Of a stretch of 64,000 bases of DNA, positions 51,301 to 58,986 are shown one piece after another (the first letter of the stretch is position 1; each line of letters starts with the position of its first letter). The position numbers and the translations under genes were made by a program. The DNA lies in NCBI GenBank assembly GCA_964401045.1, contig CAYNXB010000003.1, positions 1-64,000 on the forward strand. Reading direction: 5' to 3'. Source of the stretch: CAYNXB01 sp964401045 (GTDB lineage: Bacteria > Pseudomonadota > Alphaproteobacteria > Sphingomonadales > Sphingomonadaceae). Under the pieces are notes generated by a model. It searched no databases. It was not told where the DNA came from and worked only from the letters and a program-made list of their open reading frames with translations.

Positions 51301-51570
51301 GATGTTGACCTGCCCGCGCGAGTTCGAGCTCGAGGTGAAATAGAGCAGGCCGTCGAGCCCCGTGAGCTGCTGCTCGATGATCTGGGTAACGCTGTTCTCG
51401 ACCGTCTGCGCCGATGCGCCCGGATAAGTCGCGCGGATGTTGACCTGGACCGGCGCGATGTCGGGGTATTGCTCGAGCGGCAATGCGCGCACCGCCATCA
51501 CGCCCGCGACCATCACGAGAATCGCGAGTACCCAGGCGAAGATTGGCCGGTCGACGAAGATCCGTGACAT
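48367..51570 (-). CDS. RND multidrug-type efflux permease (AcrB family)
   Basis: A 1067-residue hydrophobe/amphiphile efflux RND protein of typical length. It begins MSRIFVDRPIFAWVLAILVMVAG, has two large periplasmic regions between 12 membrane helices, and keeps the proton-relay Asp pair in GLLVDDAIVVVENV and the GFFGGSTG block. FAFIFGVLPLAIATGAGANSR is the second conserved helix region. It exports drugs, solvents or metabolic by-products; the actual substrates are unknown. No dedicated repressor gene is adjacent. Confidence 0.92.
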   Translation of the reverse strand: MSRIFVDRPIFAWVLAILVMVAGVMAVRALPLEQYPDIAPVQVNIRATYPGASAQTVENSVTQIIEQQLTGLDGLLYFTSSSNSRGQVNISATFAKGTDPDIAQVQVQNKVQSALSRLPADVQQQGLRVTKSNADALLLVAVYDTTDTRTFQDVSDFLSSNIQDPLSRVPGVGDVNVFGAPHAMRIWLNPQRLAAFALMPSDVISALQSQNAEIAAGEVGGLPSPQGQMLNATVTARSKLQTADQFANVQLKTLPDGSAVFLRDVARVELGAESYAILLRMNGHPGAGINISLSPGADALATAELVKQQMAKLSRVLPDGIEYAYVNDSTDFIKLSVNEVEKSLFEAMVLVMIVMFVFLQSWRATLVPAIAVPVVLLGTFAVFYALGFTINTLTLFGMMLAIGLLVDDAIVVVENVTRLLEENPGMSPREATIISMKELQTALIAIALVLSAVFLPMGFFGGSTGVIYRQFAVTMISAMVLSVLVALILSPALTSHLLKAKRPDGHDAAGEPWLARRFPKPWALLMRARDGFNSNFDRGVSRYLTAARAVTDRKWLFVGIYVLIAALLAVLFLRLPGGFLPNEDQGRIQLQWRLPAGATQGRTVEVRDQIEKYFLTQEKANVDALFLVAGGGGGGSSGQNTGQGFVTLINWDDRPGADRTADAVAQRATTAFRGLRDAQFFATVPGSVRGLGDNGFSMQLQNSSGMSRAAFADARDRLLEAAEKSPLLNQVRLSELPDAATLKIDLDTQRLSAYGLSSSDVNSTLATAWGGRYVNDFIDKGRVKRVYVQGDAQFRARPEDLSQWYVRTRDGAMTPFSSFSSIGWETTPASTSRFQGVPSFGFSGQAAPGTSSGEAMAEMERLANQIPGTTVAWSGSSYEQRQASGQAPILYALSLLVVFLCLAALYESWSIPVAVILVIPLGLVGAVFAATLRGLENDVYLQIGLLTTMGLASKNAILMIEFAEQEEKKGKRIIDAALAAARIRVRPILMTSFAFIFGVLPLAIATGAGANSRIAIGTSVVGGMLTASLVAIFYIPLLFVLVRRGTRDALQAVRERMRRRREGEAKI

Positions 51571-51576
51571 GGCGGC

Positions 51577-52770
51577 TTATCCCCGCTCGCCGCTGCCGGA
51601 CCTGCCTCTTTCGGGCCCCTGCCGAGACGGATCGATCCGCTGCGGCGAATTCGCCGGAACCGCCCTCAGCTCCATGCCCTGGCGGATGTTGTTGCCGAGC
51701 CCTTGAGTGATGACCTTCTCGCCGCCCTTGAGCCCGTCAGTCACAACCCAGTTGGTCCCCAGCGTGCGGTCGGCGGTGACCTTGCGCCGCTGGGCCTTGT
51801 TGTCGGCTCCGACGAGATAGACAAAGGCAGAGCCGTCGAAATCGCGCTGAACCGCCGCTTGCGGGATGAGGAACGCGTTGGGTTGCAGCGCCTGGTCGAA
51901 CACCGCCTTGACGAACATGCCTGGCATCAACAACCCGTTGGGGTTGGCGAAGCTCGCGCGCAGCGTAACGGTGCCGGTGCTCTGGTCGACCGTGACGTCG
52001 GAAAACTGAACCTGGCCGGCGATCCCGTAGTCGCTACCGTCCTCGAGTTTGAGCCGGACGCTGGTGCTGCCCTGTCGGACAACGCCGCTCGCGAGTTGCT
52101 GACGCAGTTGCGTCAGTTCGGCGCTCGATTGCTGGATATCGACGAACATAGGGTCGAGCCGCGCGATGACCGCCAGCGGATCGGGCTGGTTGGCGCTCAC
52201 GAGCGCTCCGACGGTCGACAGCGAGCGGCCGATGCGGCCACTGATCGGCGCGGCGATCGTGGTGTAACGCAAGTTGATCTGCGCGGTCTGAAGCGCGGCG
52301 GCATTCTGCGCCACGCTGGCCTTGGCCACCCGCGATTGCGCGGCTGCGTCCGTATAATCCTGCTGCGAGATCGCTTGCTGTTCGGCCAGCGGCCGATAAC
52401 GGTCTGCCCTTGCCGTTGCCGCATCCGCATTCGCGCGGGCGCTCGAAAGATTGGCCTCCGCCTGGGCGACGGCGGCGCGGTAGAGGCTCGCGTCGATCTG
52501 GTAGAGCGGCTGCCCGGCGTGGACGAAGCCGCCCTCGATAAACAGGCGTTTGCGAATGATGCCGTTGATCTGCGGGCGCACTTCGCTGGTTTCGTAGGCG
52601 ACCGTGCGTCCACCCCGTTCAACGACGATCGGAACGGTCGTGGACTTCGCCACGACGAAACCGACCTGGGGTGTCGGCCGCTGGTGTTCACCGCTGTCTG
52701 AACAGGAGGCGAGAGTCGCCAGCACGAGGGCGATTGGGCCACGTATGCCGAGACGCGACGAAGCGAGCAT
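51577..52770 (-). CDS. RND membrane-fusion (adaptor) lipoprotein
   Basis: A 397-residue periplasmic adaptor. ATG 52770 gives a lipoprotein signal ending LATLASC (Cys23); the frame is open to 52890, but the longer start adds a non-signal segment. Conserved stretches are VRPQINGIIRKRLFIEGGFVHAGQPLYQID (lipoyl hairpin), the coiled-coil hairpin rich in Ala/Gln, and APISGRIGRSLSTVGALV. It links the inner-membrane RND protein to the outer-membrane channel. Six bases separate its stop from the RND start. Confidence 0.88.
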   Translation of the reverse strand: MLASSRLGIRGPIALVLATLASCSDSGEHQRPTPQVGFVVAKSTTVPIVVERGGRTVAYETSEVRPQINGIIRKRLFIEGGFVHAGQPLYQIDASLYRAAVAQAEANLSSARANADAATARADRYRPLAEQQAISQQDYTDAAAQSRVAKASVAQNAAALQTAQINLRYTTIAAPISGRIGRSLSTVGALVSANQPDPLAVIARLDPMFVDIQQSSAELTQLRQQLASGVVRQGSTSVRLKLEDGSDYGIAGQVQFSDVTVDQSTGTVTLRASFANPNGLLMPGMFVKAVFDQALQPNAFLIPQAAVQRDFDGSAFVYLVGADNKAQRRKVTADRTLGTNWVVTDGLKGGEKVITQGLGNNIRQGMELRAVPANSPQRIDPSRQGPERGRSGSGERG

Positions 52771-53050
52771 TCGAGGGGGCACCTTCACGAGTAGTCGGGA
52801 GCGAACCGCCCTTTTCCCGAAAGCTGCTGGTCGGACAAGACCAACCGCGTTCTTGCGACAAATTGCGACGATTGGGGCGGTGGCCGCCACGAAGCTAATA
52901 TTCGAAGCCCGAAAGCAGGACTGAGACGCTCTCGCCCAATCGCCGAGCGCGCCGCCGCCCTAATCGCCCCGGCACCGCCCGCCATCGCGCACCTCGCGAC
53001 CACGGGGCATCAAAGCGGAACCCGAGCGGCGCCGGTCGCATTGACGCGCC

Positions 53051-53677
53051 ATGGCCGAAGCAACCTCTCAACCGACCGCGCCGTTTCGCGACAGCGGGCG
53101 GGGCGGTGTTGCCGTCCTGATTATCGACCTCGTCAACGGTTTCGACTTCGAGGGCGGAGGCAAACTCCATGGCGCTGCTGAAAACATTGTCGAGCCGGTG
53201 CTCCGACTGCGCGCCGCCTGCGATGCTGCCGATGCGCCCGCCGTCTACGTCAACGACAACTTCGGCGAATGGCATTCCGAGAAGACCAAGCTGGTCGATC
53301 GCGCCCGCGCCAATGCCCCGGACTTCGTGCGCCGGATCGAGCCGCGCGAGCAGGATTATTTCGTGATCAAGCCGCAGCTTTCAGGGTTCTATGCGACCAA
53401 CCTTCCGCTGTTGCTGCCCAAGCTCGGAGTAAGCCGGCTGATATTGACCGGCGTCGCCGCAGATATGTGCGTGCTGTTCACCGCCGGAGACGCGCACATG
53501 CGCGACTATGCGTTGTGGGTCCCGGCAGACGCGGTCGCGGCAAGCAGCGCGTCGCGGACCGAGGCGGCGTTGGAGATCATGCGCGAACGGCTTGGCGCCG
53601 AAACCCGCCCGTCCTCGGAGCTGGATCTGGCAGGCTGGGTCGCGTCGCTCGACGAGGGCGAGCCGGGTGCGCCTTAA
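53051..53677 (+). CDS. isochorismatase-family cysteine hydrolase
   Basis: A 208-residue isochorismatase-like hydrolase with the complete catalytic set Asp26 (LIIDLVNGF), Lys107 (VIKPQLSGF) and Cys140 (GVAADMCVLFTA). The family hydrolyses amides or vinyl ethers (nicotinamide, N-carbamoyl compounds, isochorismate). Nothing in the neighbourhood fixes the substrate. ATG 53051 lacks a strong ribosome-binding site. It converges with the small ORF downstream of the dehydrogenase (4-base overlap). Confidence 0.8.
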   Translation: MAEATSQPTAPFRDSGRGGVAVLIIDLVNGFDFEGGGKLHGAAENIVEPVLRLRAACDAADAPAVYVNDNFGEWHSEKTKLVDRARANAPDFVRRIEPREQDYFVIKPQLSGFYATNLPLLLPKLGVSRLILTGVAADMCVLFTAGDAHMRDYALWVPADAVAASSASRTEAALEIMRERLGAETRPSSELDLAGWVASLDEGEPGAP

Positions 53678-53877
53678 GTCGAAGTCTCGACCGCTTCGCC
53701 GAGCAGGCTCATCAGCTCGCGAGCGAGATGTTCGCCCTCGGCCGAACATACGCCGAGCGTGACGGCCTCCTCGCATCCTTCGGCGCGAGGTACGCGTGGC
53801 CCATCGAGGAATCGACGGCACAGCACTTGGGCCGTGTCGCTCGCGTCGATCTCGTAGACGGCGGCGCCGCCGCTCAT
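53674..53877 (-). CDS. small ORF coupled to the dehydrogenase gene
   Basis: A 67-residue frame starting at ATG 53877, inside the ATGA overlap with the leucine-dehydrogenase stop. The protein (MSGGAAVYEIDASDTAQVLC...) has no signal, membrane segment or recognised family. The coupling overlap is the main reason to believe it is translated. It ends on the convergent isochorismatase-like gene. Confidence 0.5.
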   Translation of the reverse strand: MSGGAAVYEIDASDTAQVLCRRFLDGPRVPRAEGCEEAVTLGVCSAEGEHLARELMSLLGEAVETST

Positions 53878-54944
53878 GCCGCCATCGACGGCATGAGCGG
53901 AGCCGGGCGCGGCCGGGCGAGAATCTCGCGAGCGAGCGCGTCGGCGGCTTCGTGCGGGTGCAAGTGGGCGGCGTTGCCGTAGTCGAGCACCCGGCCGAGG
54001 GTCTGGCCGATCGCGCCGACCCGGCGGTCGACCTCCTCGACGTTCCAGCCGAGGTATTCGGCGGCGACGTTGATGATCCCGCCCGAATTCACGACGTAGT
54101 CCGGGCAGTAGAGCACGCCCCGGTCTGCGAGGCGCACGCCGTCCTCGGGCATCGCGAGTTGGTTGTTGGCCGCGCCGCATACCACGCTCGCGCGGAGCTC
54201 GCGGATGCCCTGCGCATCGAGCACTGCGCCGAGTGCGCAGGGCGCCAACACGTCGGCCCTTGCTTCGAGGATCGTGCGGGTGCCCGCGATCGTCGCGCCG
54301 AACGCTGCCACGGCGCGCGCGGCGAGCTCAGAGCGCTGCTCGGCCACGATCAGTTTTGCTCCGGCGGCATGGAGCAGCTTGCACAGCGCGAACCCGACAC
54401 TGCCGAGACCCTGGACCGCGACGGTGACATCGCCCAGCGAACGGCCGAGCCGGCGTTCGACCGCAACTTCCATCGCCCTGAACACACCGCGCGCCGTGTG
54501 TGGCGAAGGATCGCCGCCCGGTCGCCCCGGTCCGCGATCGACCCCCGCGACGTGATGCGTCGCGCTCGCGACGTGCGCCATGTCCGCCGGGCTGGTGCCG
54601 ACATCCTCGGCGGTTACATAGCGGCCATCGAGGCCCTCCACCGCGCGTCCGAACGCGGCGAACAGCCTGGCCCGGTCGAACGCGCCTTCCGGCTGCCGGA
54701 TCACCGCCTTACCGCCGCCGAACGGCAGTCCCGCCAAGGCGTTCTTGTAGGTCATCCCTTCGGCCAGGCGCAGCGCGTCGGTGGTCGCCTCGGCCATGTC
54801 GACGTAGGGCCAGATGCGGCACCCGCCGGCTGCCGGCCCGAGCCGCGTCGAATGAAGCACGATCAGCCCATCCAGCGCGGCAGCGCGATCTTCGAGCCGG
54901 ACGATCTCGCAAGGCGGCGAGTGGCGCGCAGGGACGTGAGGCAT
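53874..54944 (-). CDS. Glu/Leu/Phe/Val dehydrogenase (leucine-dehydrogenase type)
   Basis: A 356-residue oxidative deaminase. The catalytic/substrate lysines are Lys67 (EGMTYKNALAGLPFGGGKAVI) and Lys79 in the same stretch. The NAD-binding VAVQGLGSVGFALCKLL begins about residue 175. DYVVNSGGIINVAAEY closes the active site. The short ELFV family member is closest to leucine/valine dehydrogenase, releasing ammonia and a branched-chain keto acid. It is divergent from an Lrp/AsnC-type regulator, the usual arrangement for amino-acid catabolism. Confidence 0.85.
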   Translation of the reverse strand: MPHVPARHSPPCEIVRLEDRAAALDGLIVLHSTRLGPAAGGCRIWPYVDMAEATTDALRLAEGMTYKNALAGLPFGGGKAVIRQPEGAFDRARLFAAFGRAVEGLDGRYVTAEDVGTSPADMAHVASATHHVAGVDRGPGRPGGDPSPHTARGVFRAMEVAVERRLGRSLGDVTVAVQGLGSVGFALCKLLHAAGAKLIVAEQRSELAARAVAAFGATIAGTRTILEARADVLAPCALGAVLDAQGIRELRASVVCGAANNQLAMPEDGVRLADRGVLYCPDYVVNSGGIINVAAEYLGWNVEEVDRRVGAIGQTLGRVLDYGNAAHLHPHEAADALAREILARPRPAPLMPSMAA

Positions 54945-55066
54945 GAACGGCTTCCTTTCGGAGCCCCGTTTGCCAGTGCTTTCGCGAAATTTCTGGCCTA
55001 TATTTCACCATATCGTGCTCGTTTTAGCATTAGCTATGCGGCTGGTGGCCAATATGGGGAGAATTT
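54945..55066. promoter_or_regulatory. divergent control region of dehydrogenase and Lrp/AsnC genes
   Basis: 122 bases, AT-rich relative to the surroundings, between the divergent dehydrogenase and Lrp/AsnC genes. It contains the palindrome TTTCGCGAAA (54980-54989) and nearby AT-rich ATATTTCACCATAT-like sequence. Lrp/AsnC regulators typically bind such regions and autoregulate. No exact promoter was assigned. Confidence 0.4.
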
Positions 55067-55543
55067 ATGCTCGACTCCTACGAACGCCGCATTCTCGCCC
55101 TGCTGCAGGAAGACGCCAGCCTCTCGACCGCGGCGATCGCCGAGCGGGTTGGGCTGTCGCAGTCGCCGTGCTGGCGGCGGATCGACCGGCTCGAGCGCGA
55201 AGGCTTCATCAAGCGCAAGGTTGCGCTGGTGGACAGGCGCAAGGTCGGCCTCCACGCGCATGTGTTCGCGCAAGTGAAGCTCAACGCGCACGGGCGCGCG
55301 CATCTCGACGAATTCACCGAGGCGATCCGCGCCATTCCCGAGGTGCTCGAATGCTACGTTCTGATGGGCCCGGTCGATTTCCTGATCCGCGTCGTCGCCC
55401 CGGACATCGAGGCTTATGAGCGGTTCTTCTTCAACCAGCTTTCGCAACTGCCCGGGGTGCAGGAAGTCAATTCGACCGTCGCGCTGTCGGAGATCAAGGC
55501 AACAACCGCGCTGCCGCTCGGGGACGGCTCTAGAGCCGACTGA
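55067..55543 (+). CDS. Lrp/AsnC-family regulator
   Basis: A 158-residue Lrp/AsnC protein. The HTH spans about residues 5-50 (YERRILALLQEDASLSTAAIAERVGLSQSPCWRRIDRLEREGFI), followed by the RAM ligand domain with VLECYVLMGPVDFLIRVVAPD. Branched-chain-amino-acid members (BkdR, Lrp) sense Leu/Val, matching the leucine-dehydrogenase-type gene it diverges from. ATG 55067 lies after GGGGAGAA. Its end overlaps the convergent debranching-enzyme gene by 14 bases. Confidence 0.85.
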   Translation: MLDSYERRILALLQEDASLSTAAIAERVGLSQSPCWRRIDRLEREGFIKRKVALVDRRKVGLHAHVFAQVKLNAHGRAHLDEFTEAIRAIPEVLECYVLMGPVDFLIRVVAPDIEAYERFFFNQLSQLPGVQEVNSTVALSEIKATTALPLGDGSRAD

Positions 55544-57731
55544 CGACCTCGATCGCACCTTCCCGGGCGAGCACTTCGACCAGCACTTTCGCTCCCGAGC
55601 GGCGCAAGCAGAGATCGACCCAGCCATCGCCGATCTTGAGACGGCTCAGCGTCAGCTCGTCGATCGACGCGGGAAGCGCCGGCTGGTCGAACTCGACGCG
55701 ACGTGCGCGCGCATCGATCATCAGGCCAAGGCTCGATTGGAGCATGAACAGCGGGGCGGCGGCCGCCCACGCCTGCGGGATGCACGATACCGGATAGAAA
55801 GTCGGTCCGTTGGCCGGTCGGCGTTCGAAGCCGCAGAACAGCTCGGGCAGGCGGCGCAGGTCGACGTAAGTCGAGGCGGCGACGAGCCCCTCGAAAATCT
55901 GCGAGGTCTCGGCGCGGAAGCCGTAGCGCGCGAAGCCCGCCGCGATCAACGCGTTGTCGTGCGGCCAGATCGATCCATTGTGATAGCTCATCGGGTTGTA
56001 ACGCGCCTCGCCGACCGGGATCGTGCGGATGCCCCAGCCGGAGAACGAGGAGGGCGCCATCATCGTCTGGACCACCGTCGCGACCCGTGTCGGTAACGCG
56101 AGCCCGGTCAGTAGCACGTGCCCTGCATTCGACGAACGCACCCGACACTTCGCCTTGAGTCCGTCGAGCGCGATTACATACGTGCCGAGCTCCTCGTCGA
56201 AGAAATCCCGGTCGAAGCGGTTGGCGAGATCGCCCGCGCGAACCCGGTACAGCGCCGCGCGCGGCGCGTCGCCGCGGCGCTCGCACATCGCCGCGGCGGC
56301 GTTCCAGGCTGCGTAGACGTAGGCCTGCACTTCGGCGAGCGCGATCGGCCCTTCTGCCATCCGGCCGTCGGCGTGAAAGATCGAATCGTGGCTGTCTTTC
56401 CAGCCCTGGTTGGCGAGTCCGTCTTCCGTCAGCCGCCCGTATTCAACGTAGCCGTCGCCATCGCGGTCGCCGTAGTCGTCGATCCATTTAAGGGCCGCTT
56501 CGAAGTTCGGCCAGAGACGCTCGATCATGTCGATGTCGTCGGTCCGCTTGAGGTAGGCGCCCGCGAGCATCAGGAACAGCGGGGTGGAATCGATGCTGCC
56601 GTAATAGCGCCCGAACGGCACTTCGCCGAGGTTGGCCATCTCGCCGTGGCGCATCTCATGGAGGATCTTGCCCGGTTCCGCATCGGATGCGCGGTCGAGC
56701 TTCTGCGCCTGGTTGGCCGCGAGGAAGCCGAGCACTCCGCGCGCGATCTCGGGATCGAGCCACAGCATCTCGCGCGCGGTGATGAGCGCGTCACGGCCGA
56801 ACACGGTAGAATACCAGGGGATGCCAGCGTACGGGTACGGTCCGTATTCGGTATCGGTAAGCAGCATGTAGGTATCGGCGATGCAGCGCCGCACCGTTTG
56901 GTTGAACACCTCGTTCGACGAGGCGATCGACGCCGCGCGCGCCGACGCCTGGCGCAAGTCGCGCCGGTAGCTGCGATAGGCCCGGATCAGTCGCTCGATC
57001 ACGTGCTGCGCGTTTTCGACTTTGCGGCAGGCGATCTCGATCGTCACCGAGCACGGTTTGCCGGGGGGAAGATCGAACCGGAACAGCGCATGCTCGGCTG
57101 CGAGTTGCTCGGGCGCGGGATCGAAGGTGAGGCAGGTGTGGCGCTCGATCTCATCCAGGCCGCGGTAACCGAGCACTACGCGGTCATGGCCAACCTCGGT
57201 ATCCAGCATCGTGCCTTTGCGCAGGCGCACGGCGCCGCGCACCTCGAACAGGTCGGCGAAATCGCTGCCGAAACGCAGCTCCAGCGCAACCGGGTATGGC
57301 TTTACGTCATAGTTCGTGAGCGTGAGCCGCTCGTACACACTATCGTCGCAGATGAAGCGCGTGCGGCGGATGTGCAGCCGGTCGTTCTGCAACTCGGTGC
57401 CTTCGCTGTCGACGAGGTCCGGGTTGGTCAGATCGCAGTTGAGCACGCTGTTGTCGTCCCGCAGGCTCGACGAGAGCAGGATCGGGCGCACCCCACCGTT
57501 GATGGTCAGCAGGAACTGCGACAGGTGGCGGGTGTCGTTGTAATAGATCCCCTCGGGGCTGCCGGGGCCCGCAAGCACATCGCCGCTGTGGTCGAACACC
57601 GCGAACGTGTCGTTGTGCTTGAGCGTGCGCGGACGGCGCTCGTGCAGCGAGGATGTCGCTGCGATATCATACCGCTCGGCCTCGGTTCCGGTCGGCGCTT
57701 CACCCTCGGTCGGGGTGATCCGTGTAGCCAC
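55530..57731 (-). CDS. glycogen-debranching-like / amylo-alpha-1,6-glucosidase family protein
   Basis: A 733-residue protein with the N-terminal glycogen-debranching domain (TLKHNDTFAVFDHSGDVLAGPGSPEGIYYNDTRHLSQF) and a C-terminal (alpha/alpha)6 GH15/GH63-type catalytic region containing GIPWYSTVFGRDALI, GQW-like NQGWKDSHDSIF and SYHNGSIWPHDNALIAAGF. It likely hydrolyses a glucan or a glucoside in the cytoplasm. GTG 57731, preceded by GGAGCGACAAG, avoids overlapping the glycosyltransferase gene; ATG 57824 is the alternative. It is coupled to that GT4 gene, so a shared carbohydrate role is plausible. Confidence 0.8.
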   Translation of the reverse strand: MATRITPTEGEAPTGTEAERYDIAATSSLHERRPRTLKHNDTFAVFDHSGDVLAGPGSPEGIYYNDTRHLSQFLLTINGGVRPILLSSSLRDDNSVLNCDLTNPDLVDSEGTELQNDRLHIRRTRFICDDSVYERLTLTNYDVKPYPVALELRFGSDFADLFEVRGAVRLRKGTMLDTEVGHDRVVLGYRGLDEIERHTCLTFDPAPEQLAAEHALFRFDLPPGKPCSVTIEIACRKVENAQHVIERLIRAYRSYRRDLRQASARAASIASSNEVFNQTVRRCIADTYMLLTDTEYGPYPYAGIPWYSTVFGRDALITAREMLWLDPEIARGVLGFLAANQAQKLDRASDAEPGKILHEMRHGEMANLGEVPFGRYYGSIDSTPLFLMLAGAYLKRTDDIDMIERLWPNFEAALKWIDDYGDRDGDGYVEYGRLTEDGLANQGWKDSHDSIFHADGRMAEGPIALAEVQAYVYAAWNAAAAMCERRGDAPRAALYRVRAGDLANRFDRDFFDEELGTYVIALDGLKAKCRVRSSNAGHVLLTGLALPTRVATVVQTMMAPSSFSGWGIRTIPVGEARYNPMSYHNGSIWPHDNALIAAGFARYGFRAETSQIFEGLVAASTYVDLRRLPELFCGFERRPANGPTFYPVSCIPQAWAAAAPLFMLQSSLGLMIDARARRVEFDQPALPASIDELTLSRLKIGDGWVDLCLRRSGAKVLVEVLAREGAIEVVSRL

Positions 57732-57756
57732 CTTGTCGCTCCATTGGCTGCTCGCC

Positions 57757-58860
57757 CTAGGCGATCTTCGGGGTCGCCCGCGGTTCGGGCTCGTGGAACC
57801 GTATGACATTGGCCGACGAGCCAAAAGGCGCGTCGATCAGCCGGCGGTAGAGGGAAACGTAGTCCCGCGCCATCCGGCTTGCACTGAAGCGCTCCTCGAA
57901 GCATCGGCGGACCTCGGCTCGCGGAAGCGTGCCGATGCGGGCGAGGGCGGCCAACGCGCCGTCCTCGGATTCAACGATGAAGCCCGATCGGCCGTCGTCG
58001 ATCACCTCGGGCACCGAGCCGCACCGGAACGCGATCACCGGAGTCCCGCAGGCCATCGCCTCGATCATCACCAGCCCGAACGGCTCCGGCCAGTCGATCG
58101 GGAACAGCAGCGCGCGCGCGTTGCCGAGGAACTCTGCCTTCTTGCGGTCGTCGATCTCGCCCACGAAGGTGACGAGGCCCTCATGCTGCGCGACAAGCGG
58201 GGCGATCACCTCGTCCCAGTAGGCTCGGTCGACGTTGTCGATCTTGGCGGCGATCCTGAGCGGGATGCCGGCCCTGGCGGCGATGCGGATCGCACGGTCA
58301 GGCCGCTTCTCGGGGGAGATGCGGCCAAGGAAGGCGAGATAGCCGCCGCCTTCGCCCAGCGTGGGCGGCAGGCTCTCGAGCGGCATGCCGTGGTGGATCG
58401 TCGCCGCCCAGTTGACCGGCGGCATGGGCAGACGCTGGTTGTCGGAGATCGAGACCAGCGAGAGATCGGGAAACGCGCGGTAGAACGGCGCCAGGTCGGG
58501 CAGGTCGAGCCGCCCGTGGAGCGTGGTCACCGCCGGCACGCCGAGGCTGCGCACGAACGGCGCGTGGAGCAGGTCGATGTGGAAATGCAGCACGTCGAAC
58601 TCATGCGCCCGGCGGCGCACTTCCTCGATCTGCATGATGTTATAGCCAAGTGTGTCCCTCACCGTCGGGTCGAGCCGCAGCGCCTGCGGGGTGATCGGGA
58701 TCAGCCGCGCCTCGGTCTGCGAATCGCCGCTGGCGAACAGCGTCACGTCGTGGCCCTGGGCGACGAGTTCCTCGGTGAGCCAGGAGACCACCCGTTCGGT
58801 TCCGCCGTACAGCTTCGGGGGTACGCTTTCGGCAAGCGGGGAAATCTGCGCGATTTTCAT
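57757..58860 (-). CDS. GT4-family glycosyltransferase
   Basis: A 367-residue GT-B glycosyltransferase of the GT4 type. The N-terminal domain starts MKIAQISPLAESVPPKLYGGTERVVSWL. The C-terminal sugar-nucleotide domain has GYLAFLGRISPEKRPDRAIRIA and the E-x7-E-like region EPFGLVMIEAMACGTPVIAFRCGSVPEVI. ATG 58860 follows CCGGAGG; the frame is open to 58908. The acceptor sugar is unknown; the debranching-like enzyme downstream suggests glucan or trehalose-type metabolism. Confidence 0.85.
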   Translation of the reverse strand: MKIAQISPLAESVPPKLYGGTERVVSWLTEELVAQGHDVTLFASGDSQTEARLIPITPQALRLDPTVRDTLGYNIMQIEEVRRRAHEFDVLHFHIDLLHAPFVRSLGVPAVTTLHGRLDLPDLAPFYRAFPDLSLVSISDNQRLPMPPVNWAATIHHGMPLESLPPTLGEGGGYLAFLGRISPEKRPDRAIRIAARAGIPLRIAAKIDNVDRAYWDEVIAPLVAQHEGLVTFVGEIDDRKKAEFLGNARALLFPIDWPEPFGLVMIEAMACGTPVIAFRCGSVPEVIDDGRSGFIVESEDGALAALARIGTLPRAEVRRCFEERFSASRMARDYVSLYRRLIDAPFGSSANVIRFHEPEPRATPKIA

Positions 58861-58986
58861 GGAACCTCCGGGGGGCTGGCTCCCCGAAGACGAAATGGTG
58901 CAATGCAAAAGAAGTTCCCGAATTCATTGTAACGGTTGTTATATTCATTTGCCCGGTTAGTCTGGTGCCCGGTCGGGAGAGTCTGG

